A stretch of DNA of 64,000 nt. It comes from DYRB01 sp963709645 (GTDB taxonomy: Bacteria > Pseudomonadota > Gammaproteobacteria > Chromatiales > Chromatiaceae). Below are positions 25,976 through 34,697 of this stretch, in pieces. The notes below the pieces were generated by a model. The model was not told the origin of the DNA, made no database searches, and saw nothing but the letters and a program-made list of their open reading frames with translations. Both the position numbers and the translations under genes were made by a program. The first letter of the stretch is position 1, and the number at the start of each line of letters is the position of its first letter. The stretch is taken from assembly GCA_963709645.1 (NCBI GenBank), contig CAVPXP010000005.1:103418-167417 (forward strand), written 5' to 3'.

Positions 25976-26650
25976 TCAGCCCTCCGTGACGGGCACGATG
26001 GTGATGTCAACCCGGCGGTTCAGCCGGCGGCCGGCGTCGGTGTCGTTGCTGGCAATCGGCTGATTCTTCCCATAGCCGGCGGCGTAGATGCGCTGGGGCA
26101 GGACACCGTCGCGCTCCATGTACTGCTGGACAGCCCCGGCACGGCGCTCGGACAGGGCCTGGTTATGCTGGGCGGAGCCGGTGCTGTCCGTGTGGCCGGC
26201 GACGTTGAGCTGCGTCTTGCCGTACTTGTTCACGATGCCGGAGATCGTGTCCATGGTGCTGTAAAAGCCTGGGTTGATCCGGTCCGAATCCACCTCGAAG
26301 GCGGTCTCGCCGGTCATTCCGACCAGCAGCTGGTCATTGGGCAGCTTCTGGACCCGGATGACGCCGGCCGCGATCTGCGGCGCCAGTGCCTGCTCGAAGT
26401 CCTTGCGCTGATTCTCCATGTAGGCCCCCACCATGCCGCCGGCCAGGGCCCCGCCGACCGCACCGATGAGGGCGCCACGGCCCGCGTTGCCGCTGAAGGA
26501 GCCGATCGCGGCCCCCAGGGCGGCGCCGGAGACGGTACCAATGGCAGCCCCCTTGCCAGTTTGGGTCATGGTGCCGTCAGAGGCACACCCGGCGAACAGA
26601 ACGCTGGCGGTCGCCGCAGTGGCGATCCCCTTGACGAAGCGACGATTCAT
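25976..26650 (-). CDS. OmpA-family outer-membrane lipoprotein (YiaD-like)
   Basis: A protein of 224 residues. The signal peptide ends in a lipobox, LFAGC, so Cys22 should be lipidated. A glycine-zipper region about 30-80 (GTVSGAALGAAIG, then GAVGGALAGGMVGAY) precedes an OmpA C-terminal peptidoglycan-binding domain about 105-220, with LNVAGHTDSTGSAQHNQALS, ERRAGAVQQYM and RRLNRRVDI. It would anchor the outer membrane to peptidoglycan. It is a single gene convergent with the cNMP-binding gene. Confidence 0.92.
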   Translation of the reverse strand: MNRRFVKGIATAATASVLFAGCASDGTMTQTGKGAAIGTVSGAALGAAIGSFSGNAGRGALIGAVGGALAGGMVGAYMENQRKDFEQALAPQIAAGVIRVQKLPNDQLLVGMTGETAFEVDSDRINPGFYSTMDTISGIVNKYGKTQLNVAGHTDSTGSAQHNQALSERRAGAVQQYMERDGVLPQRIYAAGYGKNQPIASNDTDAGRRLNRRVDITIVPVTEG

Positions 26651-27068
26651 AGAGACTCCTCGAAGGTGTTGGTTGGACTGGGGCGAGGCCCAGCCGAAGG
26701 CCGCCGGATTCTGACCCAGCGGATCGGGCGGCGATCATACCAGAGGTACCCCGGGACAACCCTTGCGCGCAGTGCGGACAAAGAACCGGTACACCGAACG
26801 GCTTTGGGCGAACCGCGCCGGCACAGGTCGCGCGGCAACCTGCCGACCATCTTGCAATAGGCCGGATTCTCCAGGCCCTCGCCGCCCCCTTGGCAGCGAT
26901 TTTTGGCGAGGTAAAACGCACGATTTTGGTCTAGTATTGTGACGGCGATCACAAGATTGCCGATAAGTTCCGGTCGGTCACCTGCGGGCTGCGTCGTCAG
27001 TATCGGCCGCAGCGGCGGTGCAGAGGTGCCGCCCGTTCCGGGTCATGCCCCAGCCATCGTGAGAAACC
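26651..27068. other. Intergenic region, no gene seen
   Basis: About 420 bases between the divergent OmpA-like lipoprotein gene and the exported-protein gene at 27069. Open frames here look like noise and no strong hairpin or repeat stands out. It presumably holds both promoters. Confidence 0.5.
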
Positions 27069-28045
27069 ATGCCACAGCCCAACCTTCGGACACCTACTCC
27101 TACTCGGCCTGCCAGGGCTCGCCCTCGCCGCGCTGTCGACCGGCGCCCTTGCGGTCACCGCGGACGACGTGGTCTGCGTACCGCTGGCTGCGTCGACTCC
27201 ATCGATATCGCCAACAACTCCATCACGTCGGCGGACATCAAGAACTACCAGGTCAAGCAACAGGACATATACCCCGACATCACCCTTGGGAAAAACCACC
27301 GTCGGAGGCAGACTGGCGATTCGGACCACGGCGGATGCTCGGGGCACTCGTATTTGAGGCAGATGGCGCGTCAGGTGTGAACGTGGTTCGGATCGGTCGC
27401 GGTGGCGCTTCCGAGACGAACGAGGACACGGATCTAATCGTTATCGATCCCTTTGCCCTAAACCCGACCGACCCTGTCATGCAGATGGACGCTTCGACCG
27501 GAACCCTGATGCTCGGCTCGGGGAGATGCTGTCACTCCAGGCCTATCGGGCGAGACTCTACATCGAGGACGGGGCGGGTAGGATAGGCGTCCGGCTCCTC
27601 GGAAACGGGCAGGCCTACCTGGGTAGCTCGGCGACATCGGGAACCCTCAATATCGGCCACAGCACGAACAGCCTGGAACGCGATCGTTCTGTCGGGCTCG
27701 ACCGGCAACCTGACCAACCTATTCGACGGTGACGGTCTCGTCAAGGCCTGGGCGCGGATCAACCCGGACGGCACTGTGGCCAGCTGCTACCGCTGCAACG
27801 CAGCGACGACGGAGACGCAGTTGATCCCCGGCTTCACGGACAGCTACGAGGTCGACTTCACCCCGGTCGGAACCGACATCTCCGGCCGGCCATGGACCTG
27901 CTCCCTGGGTACGGGCGCGGTGCACGGTGCCATCGGCCAGATCGGCTGTGTTCAGAGGACCGGCGACCCAAGCTCGATCTTCGTCGATACCCGAGACACG
28001 ACCGGTGCCAATGCCAACCTGGCCTACACGGTCGTCGTCTATTAA
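27069..28045 (+). pseudogene. Exported repeat/beta-structure protein with at least five frameshifts
   Basis: Six successive frames read one plausible exported protein. A signal-peptide-like stretch (LLLLGLPGLALAALSTGALA) is followed by CVDSIDIANNSITSADIKN and VKQQDIYPDITLG. Next come GGRLAIRTTADARG, then GVNVVRIGRGGASETNEDTD, then a MLSLQAYRARLYIEDGAGR segment, then NLTNLFDGDGLVKAWARINP to the stop at 28045. Breaks fall near 27080, 27175, 27292, 27345, 27525 and 27680. The DSIxxNSITSxDI phrase is typical of secreted proteins with tail-fibre- or collagen-binding-like repeats. The function is unknown. A strong hairpin at 28101 probably terminates it. Either the gene is dead or the local sequence is poor. 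Confidence 0.55.
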
Positions 28046-28100
28046 CAACGCCGCTGGGCAGCCGCCTCCCGACAAGGTTGCCGAGCCAAGCATAAGCGCT

Positions 28101-28129
28101 TCGGCACGCCGCCCCAGGCGGCGTGCCGA
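28101..28129 (+). terminator. GC-rich terminator hairpin
   Basis: A perfect 13-bp stem (TCGGCACGCCGCC / GGCGGCGTGCCGA) with a 3-base loop lies 56 bases after the preceding stop. There is no T tract. Confidence 0.65.
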
Positions 28130-28244
28130 ATCGGTTCTCGTCGTGCATGCGGCACCTGCGCGGCCCTGTGGTGGACCGGGCGACGGGTCGACCCTGCGGT
28201 CCCTGCAACGCGCAACTCAAAAAGGCATCAACGAGGACTCAGTC

Positions 28245-29290
28245 GTGAGAACCAATCATCTCTGTGGCGACAGCATTCGCCGCCGCCCTATGGACATCGT
28301 CGGCCGGGCCCGCCGCCGCAGAGGACGCGCGCCGCTCAGGGTCGAGGCCGAGGGCGAAACAGTCACTGTCATTGCCAAGCATGTGCCGCTCAGAGACGTG
28401 CTCGATCAATTGCAGGCGCAAGCGGGATTCGCCCTGATCGAGAGCTCCGACCGCTGCAGCGCCCCGTGACCATCGACCTGGAAGCGGTGCCGTGGCGCGA
28501 CGGGCTTGCGAAGCTGCTGCGCGGCTTCCGCTATGCCCTGGCAATGAATCCGGAGACGAACCAGCCTGACAGGCTGGTCATCCTGTCGTCCGATGGGTCG
28601 GCAACACCGACAGCATCCGGTGACGGGGAGACCGAGTCGGCCGCAACTGCGACTGCGTCAGACGACGGCAATACCCGTCAGGCAGCGGATCGGGGCGAGC
28701 ACAGCCTGGAGGAGGCCATCCGCATCGCCAACGAGCTGATGGCCCAGCGCGAGGACCCGCTCCAGTACGCCCTGCGCCAGGCGCGTGAGGCGGCGGCTGC
28801 AGCCGGAGCGGCACAAGAGGCCGCCGAGAAGGAGCAGGCGCGCCGAGCCGCGGAGGGCGAAGACGCCGCGGCGCTGGACGATGGACCGCAGGATGCCTAC
28901 AGGGCCTATGCCGATTCCCTGCGTGTCTTGGGACAGTTCCAGGACGCCGAGCGCCTCGACGTGCTCGCCCCGGCCCTCGGCTCCACGAGCACGGAGGTAC
29001 GCAGCGCGGCCCTGGAGGCCCTGCGGGATGGCACCGCGAGCGAGGACCCGACGGTGCTGGGGCAGGTCCGCGGCATGGCGACGGGCGACGCCGACCCCTT
29101 TGTGCAGCGCGACGCCCTCGAGGTCTATGTCCGCTATGGGGACCAATCGGAGGTGCTGTCCCTGGTCCAGTCCCTGGGGCGCACCAGCGGCCCGACCCGC
29201 GACATCGCCGTGCGCGAGTGGATCCGCATCGAGAAGGAAAGGGCCGATGCGCCGCTTGCCGATGAGCAGCTAAGGCAGGCCGGCCGATAG
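28245..29290 (+). CDS. Exported protein with STN-like and HEAT-like regions, frameshifted
   Basis: A likely GTG start at 28245 reads VRTNHL, then the frame must shift to read a signal-like SVATAFAAALWTSSAGPAAA. It shifts back near 28325 to EAEGETVTVIAKHVPLRDVL, and shifts again near 28460-28470 to IDLEAVPWRDGLAKLLRGF. The VxxxxVPLRDVLxxLxxQxGF pattern resembles the short secretin/TonB N-terminal domain. The last 200 residues, intact from 28466, are Ala-rich helices with HEAT-like repeats (VRSAALEALRDGTA, then DPFVQRDALEVYVRYGD). It may be a periplasmic scaffold linked to a secretion system. No partner is adjacent. Function inferred only from fold-level resemblance. Confidence 0.55.
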
Positions 29291-29365
29291 TTCGCCTGGC
29301 ATTGCAAGCGCTGGGATCGATCCGGTCCTGAAGAAGGGTCGCGTCTCACCGCCCTGGCATCGGGG

Positions 29366-31114
29366 TCAACCGGGCAGCAGGTGAGCCTGGGCGATACGCT
29401 GCCAAAATCCCAAATGCACGGCGCGGCTCTCCTCGGCGTCGATCATGACTTCGATCAGTTGCGGGCCGGACGCGGTCAGGGCCTCCGCCAGGGCCTGATC
29501 GAACGCATCCCCGTCGCTCACGCGACGATGGCTCAGCCCGAACGGGCGGGCCAGGTCGGCGATATCCAGGTCCAAAGGGGTACGCCAGAGGGCGTCGAAG
29601 CCAGGGAGTCCGTGCTGGGGTAGGTAGTCGAAGATCCGGCCCCCGCCATTGTTGATGACCACAATGGGGCGTTGGAGCCGACCGGCCAGGAGCAGGCCGC
29701 TCAGGTCGTGGGCCAGACTCAGATCCCCCAGCAGCCCCAGGGTCGGGACCCCCGCGGCGTTGATCCCCGCGAGGGTCGAGGCCTGACCATCGATCCCGCT
29801 CGCCCCGCGGTTGCCGAACACCGCCAGCGGCGCGGACCGGGTCCCGGACCAGGTCTCGAGCTGCCGGATGGGCAGGGAGTTGGCGCAAAAGAGACCCTCG
29901 CCTGCCGGCAAGGCCGAAACGAGGTCGCAGATCAAGTGGGCCTCGCACCAAGGGGACTGGGTCAGATGGTCCCTGGCAAGAGCCGCGACCTGACCCTCGA
30001 CTGTCTCCCAGGCGGCCATCCAGCCCGAGTCCGGCTCCACCAGTCCCGACCTGGCCAGCCAGCGACAGAAGGCACCAGGGTCGGCCTCTAAGTTGGCAAT
30101 ACCATCGTGCGTCGGGTCGGCCCACCGGCCCGCGGGGTCCACCAGTAGGGCCGGAACCCCGGCAAGCCACTCCACCAGCGTCCGTGAGACCGGGGCCGCA
30201 CCTAGCCGCAGGACCCAGTCCGGACGCAGGGCTGCGGCTGCGGCCGCATTGCGCAGCAGGGAGTCGTAACGGGCGATGCGCCCAGGGCCGTCTCCGCCAA
30301 AACGCAGGCCCGACAATGGGTCGGTCAGGACTGGAAGGCGCAGTGCCTGGGCACACTGCCACAGGTCGGGGGCACAGGGGCCCAGATCGCCCGGACCGCA
30401 GCAGATGAGCCCCCGCCCCCGCAGCAACGGCGCCAGGGACCCCGGGACAAGGTCCAGGACCTGACGTCGCCCTGGCGCCGGCCCAGATGCCCTAAGCCCA
30501 GGCAGGTGCTCGGGGACTTCTGCGCATCCTTCCCGCGGGACCAGCGGCTCCGGGAAGGGGAGATTGATATGGACAGGGCCGGGGTGCGGATTGGAGGCCA
30601 CGGCCGCCGCCCGGCGACCCAGGGCGCGCATGGCCTTGAGTGCAGTCGCACCGCGCTGCGGCAGCCCCGGGTCGTGGAACTCCCGGACGAAGGAGCCGAA
30701 CAGGCGGGTCTGGTCGATGGTCTGGTTGGCCCCCCAGCCGCGGAGTTGGGGCGGGCGGTCGGCGGTGAGCAGGACCAGGGGGACGCCCGACTCGGCGGCC
30801 TCGATGACCGCTGGGAGCCAGTGCCCCGCAGCGCTGCCGGACGTGCACAGGAGCGCCACCGGCCGGCGCGAGGCCCGCGCCAGACCCAGAGCAAAGAAGG
30901 CGGCGCTGCGCTCGTCCAGGATCGGGGTGAGATCAATACCTGGCAGGCGCTGGGCCGCCAGGACCAAGGGGGTGGATCGCGACCCGGGGGATAGGACCAA
31001 GTGCCCAAGCCCTCCGTCGACTAGCCCCGCGAGCAGGGCCAGAGACCAGTGCAGGCTGCGGCAGGCCCTGTCTTCCAGCGGGTGCTGGTCGGGGTCGTGG
31101 GGCAACGCCGGCAT
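29366..31114 (-). CDS. menD: SEPHCHC synthase (MenD)
   Basis: A protein of 582 residues from ATG 31114, which overlaps the menF stop as TGATG; a much longer upstream frame is an artefact of reading through menF. It is a thiamine-diphosphate enzyme with MenD blocks: LSPGSRSTPLVLAAQ, DERSAAFFALGLARAS, TADRPPQLRGWGANQTIDQ, then HINLPFPEPL and FGNRGASGIDGQ. The cofactor region LGLLGDLSLAHDLSGLL and INNGGGRIFDYLP is complete. It joins isochorismate and 2-oxoglutarate. It is translationally coupled to menF. Confidence 0.95.
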   Translation of the reverse strand: MPALPHDPDQHPLEDRACRSLHWSLALLAGLVDGGLGHLVLSPGSRSTPLVLAAQRLPGIDLTPILDERSAAFFALGLARASRRPVALLCTSGSAAGHWLPAVIEAAESGVPLVLLTADRPPQLRGWGANQTIDQTRLFGSFVREFHDPGLPQRGATALKAMRALGRRAAAVASNPHPGPVHINLPFPEPLVPREGCAEVPEHLPGLRASGPAPGRRQVLDLVPGSLAPLLRGRGLICCGPGDLGPCAPDLWQCAQALRLPVLTDPLSGLRFGGDGPGRIARYDSLLRNAAAAAALRPDWVLRLGAAPVSRTLVEWLAGVPALLVDPAGRWADPTHDGIANLEADPGAFCRWLARSGLVEPDSGWMAAWETVEGQVAALARDHLTQSPWCEAHLICDLVSALPAGEGLFCANSLPIRQLETWSGTRSAPLAVFGNRGASGIDGQASTLAGINAAGVPTLGLLGDLSLAHDLSGLLLAGRLQRPIVVINNGGGRIFDYLPQHGLPGFDALWRTPLDLDIADLARPFGLSHRRVSDGDAFDQALAEALTASGPQLIEVMIDAEESRAVHLGFWQRIAQAHLLPG

Positions 31115-32526
31115 CAGGCGAACTGCAGGGCGGTGAGCATGGCGGCGAGCTTGTCCTCCGTCTCCCTCCACTCGCTCTCGGGGTCGGAGCCGGAGACGAT
31201 GCCGGCCCCAGCATGCAGCAGCGCGGTGTCGCCGTCGATCTCGGCGCAGCGCAGGAGGACCCAGAGCTCGCCGCTGAGGTCCGGGTCGAGGCAGCCCGCG
31301 GCCCCGGTGTACCAGCCGCGCCCCTGACCTTCGGCCTCGCGCAGCCAGGCCCGTGCAGCGGCGCCCGGCTGACCATTGGTGGCAGGTGTCGGGTGCAGCA
31401 GGTCGGCCAGTGCCACCGCATCCAAGCCGGGGGCCAGCTCGGCGCGAATCGGTGTCCATAGGTGCTGGACGTTGTTCAGGTGCAGCAACCGGGGCTGGAC
31501 CGGAATCTCCATGCATCGACTGTGGGGTGCGAGGGCGGAGCGCAGCGCCTCCGTCACCAGTGCGTGCTCGTGCAGCTCCTTCGGCGAGCTGCGCAGGGAC
31601 TCGCCGAGGGCCGCGTCCGGGGCGCTTCCGGCGGCACGCGGGGCAGTCCCGGCGATGGCATCTACCTCGACTAGGTTGCCCCGCTGGGCCAGCAACCGCT
31701 CGGGCGTGGCGGCAACCAGGCACTGCTGGTCGCACTGCAGCTTGACCACCTGGCAGGACGGGAACAGATAGGCGAGAGCCGCTACCAGGCGATCCAGGTC
31801 GAACGGGCGGCGGCCCTGGACGCACAGGCGGCGCGCCAAAACCACCTTGTCCAGGTGCCCGCGGGCGATCGCGTCCAGGGCCGCACCCACCCGCAAGTCC
31901 CAACCCTGTCGGTCCGGCTGAGCCCAGCGGCGCTCCAGAGGGGCCGGGGTGAGCGGACCGAGGGAACGGGAGCAGAGTCTTGGCACCAGACGGTCGAGCC
32001 AGGCCGACCAACGTTCGACGACCTCGCCGGCTTCCGCGGGTAATGGCGTCGTCAGAACCAGGGCGGCCTGGCCCCCCCGGTGCCGGACAGCAAGCTCCGG
32101 GAGCCAAAGCATGGCATCGGGGAAACCACCAGGCACGGGGCCCCCACGGACTGGTCCCAGCGCACCCGGAGCCGCCGCGAAACCGAGCAGGACGAACCCC
32201 TCCATTCCGGTCTCGTCCGGGTCGTACTGGTGCCAATGCCCCCTGAGCCTTAGGGCTTCAACCCGCAGGCGGCGCAGTCGGTCTGGCCCCGCCGCTCGCC
32301 ACTGGGCGGCGATGCCGTAGCCTGCACGAAGCTCCTCGCGGTGGGCCTGGGAGAACAGGAAGTGCGGGACAGGCAGGTCTGGGGCCACCCCGGGGAGGTG
32401 GGGCAATTCCAGCGTCAGGGAGGCGAATCCCTGCTGGAGCGACAGGGGCATCTGGGGGACAGTCTCATGCAGCCGCGTCAGGAGCTGCGCTTTAACGAGA
32501 TCCGATGTGTCGACAGGCGCTAGCAT
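31114..32526 (-). CDS. menF: Isochorismate synthase
   Basis: A protein of 470 residues of the chorismate-utilising family. The C-terminal catalytic part has LDKVVLARRLCVQGRRPFDL, VEVDAIAGTAPRA, SPKELHEHALVTEALRSAL and LLHLNNVQHLWTPIRAEL, then HPTPATNGQP and GWYTGAAG. It converts chorismate to isochorismate, the first menaquinone-specific step. The order menF-menD with TGATG coupling is a standard men pair. Salicylate or siderophore synthesis would be the alternative for an isolated gene, but menD makes menaquinone the clear reading. Confidence 0.93.
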   Translation of the reverse strand: MLAPVDTSDLVKAQLLTRLHETVPQMPLSLQQGFASLTLELPHLPGVAPDLPVPHFLFSQAHREELRAGYGIAAQWRAAGPDRLRRLRVEALRLRGHWHQYDPDETGMEGFVLLGFAAAPGALGPVRGGPVPGGFPDAMLWLPELAVRHRGGQAALVLTTPLPAEAGEVVERWSAWLDRLVPRLCSRSLGPLTPAPLERRWAQPDRQGWDLRVGAALDAIARGHLDKVVLARRLCVQGRRPFDLDRLVAALAYLFPSCQVVKLQCDQQCLVAATPERLLAQRGNLVEVDAIAGTAPRAAGSAPDAALGESLRSSPKELHEHALVTEALRSALAPHSRCMEIPVQPRLLHLNNVQHLWTPIRAELAPGLDAVALADLLHPTPATNGQPGAAARAWLREAEGQGRGWYTGAAGCLDPDLSGELWVLLRCAEIDGDTALLHAGAGIVSGSDPESEWRETEDKLAAMLTALQFA

Positions 32527-32715
32527 GGGTCACTTGGCCCCTACGCGGGGAGTGCGGATCGGACGTACGTCGCCGGGGGCTGAATCATAGCGGAGGAGGA
32601 GCACCGGGTCCCCTACCTCCAAGTTCGGCAGCGACCCGCAGCGGGCAACCGCGGGCGCTGCCCGAAGCACAGGTATCCCCTTCCTCCGCTCGCCGGGGTT
32701 CGCTATGATCCCGAC

Positions 32716-33156
32716 ATGTCCACACAGCCGCCCAACGCCCGTGTCGTTGCGACCAGCCGGTCCGCCCTCGCTGCCCTGGAGATTGTCGGGCTCGTCATCA
32801 TCTCACTGGCAACCCTAGTCGCGGCGGGCCAGGAGCTGGCCAAGATGATTGGCGCACAGGAGGTGACCCTTGCCGACCTCCTCCTGCTCTTCATTTACCT
32901 GGAAGTGCTGGCGATGGTCGGGGTCTATCTGGAGTCCGGCGCCCTGCCCATCCGTATGCCGCTCTACATCGCCATGGTGGCGCTGGCCCGGCACCTGATC
33001 CTCGACATGAAGAATCTCGGGCCTTGGGACATCATCGCAACGGCCACCGGCATCCTGATCATCGCCTTGGGGATTCTGGCGGTCCGCTTCGGACACGTCA
33101 GGTTCCCCTACGAATTGCCCAAACGCGGCGCGTCGGGCGAGGTCAACGTCGAGTAG
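32716..33156 (+). CDS. Phosphate-starvation-inducible protein PsiE family
   Basis: A protein of 146 residues with four predicted membrane helices (ALEIVGLVIISLATLVA, LLLLFIYLEVLAMVGVYL, MPLYIAMVALARHLILD, IIATATGILIIALGILAVRF). The YLESGxLPIRMPLYIAMVALAR stretch is characteristic of the PsiE family. It is an inner-membrane protein of unknown molecular function. Its last 14 bases overlap the 3' end of the convergent coaE gene. Confidence 0.85.
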   Translation: MSTQPPNARVVATSRSALAALEIVGLVIISLATLVAAGQELAKMIGAQEVTLADLLLLFIYLEVLAMVGVYLESGALPIRMPLYIAMVALARHLILDMKNLGPWDIIATATGILIIALGILAVRFGHVRFPYELPKRGASGEVNVE

Positions 33157-33778
33157 GGATCGTCGAGCCGGGGCCGGGTAAGGCGGCCTTGGCCATGTTC
33201 AGGTAAGACCGATGCAGGGCCTCGACGGCCGGGCCCAGGGCCTCCGGCGAGCCGGAGTTGTCGATGACATCGTCCGCCCCGGCGAGGCGAACGGCGCGCG
33301 GCACCTGGGCGCGCAGGATGCGCAGAATCTCCGCATCCGGAAGGCCGCTACGCAACCGCACCCGCCGGACCTGTTCCGCCTCGGGCAGATCCACCACCAG
33401 GACGCGATCCGCCGGGTCGGTCTGACCGGTTTCGAATAGAAGCGGAATTACCAAGAGTGCGTAGGGCCCCGAAGCGGCCGCGACGTCGGCCTGCATCCGT
33501 TCGCGGATGCGGGGGTGGAGCAATCCCTCCAGCCGTTCGCGCTGCATCGGGTCCCCAAAGACGATACGCCGTAGGACAGCACGGTCCAGGGCTCCGGCGG
33601 CATCGACCAGACCAGCCCCGAAGGTACGCCCGATTTCTACGACCGCCGGTTGTCCGGGCGCGGTCAAGGCATGAGCGACGGCGTCCGCGTCGATAACCGG
33701 GACCCCCAAGGCGGCAAACAGGTTTGCCACCGTGGATTTGCCGCTGCCGATCCCGCCGGTGAGCGCAACGCGAAACAC
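33143..33778 (-). CDS. coaE: Dephospho-CoA kinase
   Basis: A protein of 211 residues. P-loop GGIGSGKST (8-16), DADAVAHALTAPGQPAV, then HPRIRERM and VIPLLFETG followed by VDLPEAEQ are family blocks. It phosphorylates dephospho-CoA in the last step of CoA synthesis. The order pilB-pilC-pilD-coaE is conserved in gammaproteobacteria. It starts 7 bases after the pilD stop and overlaps psiE tail-to-tail. Confidence 0.95.
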   Translation of the reverse strand: MFRVALTGGIGSGKSTVANLFAALGVPVIDADAVAHALTAPGQPAVVEIGRTFGAGLVDAAGALDRAVLRRIVFGDPMQRERLEGLLHPRIRERMQADVAAASGPYALLVIPLLFETGQTDPADRVLVVDLPEAEQVRRVRLRSGLPDAEILRILRAQVPRAVRLAGADDVIDNSGSPEALGPAVEALHRSYLNMAKAALPGPGSTIPTRR

Positions 33779-33785
33779 CCCGCCC

Positions 33786-34661
33786 TCAGCCGAGACGAGC
33801 CCACTCCGCGTAGGCTCGATTGATCACATCCCCCCACATGAGCGCAATCCAGCCCGCCGCCGCCAGATAGGGGCCAAAGGGGATGGGGATGTCGCGCCTC
33901 TGACGCCCGCTCGCAATCAGGGCCAAGCCGACCAAGGCCCCGACCACGGCAGAGCCCAACACAATCTGCGGCAGGTACTGCCAGCCGAGCCAGGCCCCGA
34001 ACAGGGCCAGCAGCTTGAAATCCCCGTAGCCCATGCCCTCCTTCCCAGTGGCCAGACGGAACAGGTGGAAGACGACCCAGAGACTGAGGTACCCGGCCAC
34101 CGCGCCGACGATGGCGGACTGCGGGTCGGTGAAGAGTCCACCGAGGCTCAGCAACAGCCCCAACCAAAGGAGCGGCAGGGTGATGGCGTCGGGGAGCAGT
34201 TGGGTTTCCAGGTCAATGCTGGCCAGAGCCACCAGCCCCCAGGTCAAGACCAGGGCCGCGGCGGCCTCCCAGCCCGGGCCGAAGCGCCAGACGACGGCGA
34301 TAGACAGGAGGGCGGTGATGGCCTCCGTTACGGGGTATCGAAGACCGATGCGTCCCCCGCAAGCGGAACATCGCCCACGCAGGACGAGGTAACTCAGGAT
34401 CGGGATGTTCTCCAGGGGCGTGATCGCGTGGCCGCAGTGCGGGCAACGGGAACCGGGGGAGGAAAGTGTCAAGCGGGGCGTCTCATCCTGGACAGACGCA
34501 TCGCCGTTGACGTCCGCGCACTCCCGCTGCCATGCCTCGGTCATTATCCTGGGCAAGCGGTGGACGACCACGTTGAGAAAGCTGCCAACCACCAGACCCA
34601 GCAGCAGGGTCCCCGTGTAGTACAGCACCGGCTCGTGTAGGAGCAGATCGATCCAGGGCAT
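33786..34661 (-). CDS. pilD: Type IV prepilin peptidase / N-methyltransferase
   Basis: A protein of 291 residues. The four zinc Cys are present (Cys73, Cys76, Cys98, Cys101 in RCPHCG and RCSACGG). The aspartic protease pair is Asp150 (SIDLETQLLPD) and Asp214 (GMGYGDFKLL). About eight membrane helices are predicted. It cleaves and methylates type IV prepilins and related pseudopilins at the inner membrane. It lies between pilC (36 bases upstream) and coaE. Confidence 0.95.
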   Translation of the reverse strand: MPWIDLLLHEPVLYYTGTLLLGLVVGSFLNVVVHRLPRIMTEAWQRECADVNGDASVQDETPRLTLSSPGSRCPHCGHAITPLENIPILSYLVLRGRCSACGGRIGLRYPVTEAITALLSIAVVWRFGPGWEAAAALVLTWGLVALASIDLETQLLPDAITLPLLWLGLLLSLGGLFTDPQSAIVGAVAGYLSLWVVFHLFRLATGKEGMGYGDFKLLALFGAWLGWQYLPQIVLGSAVVGALVGLALIASGRQRRDIPIPFGPYLAAAGWIALMWGDVINRAYAEWARLG

Positions 34662-34697
34662 AGGGCCGCCGTACTGAGAGCGCGGGGTCGACGGTCC

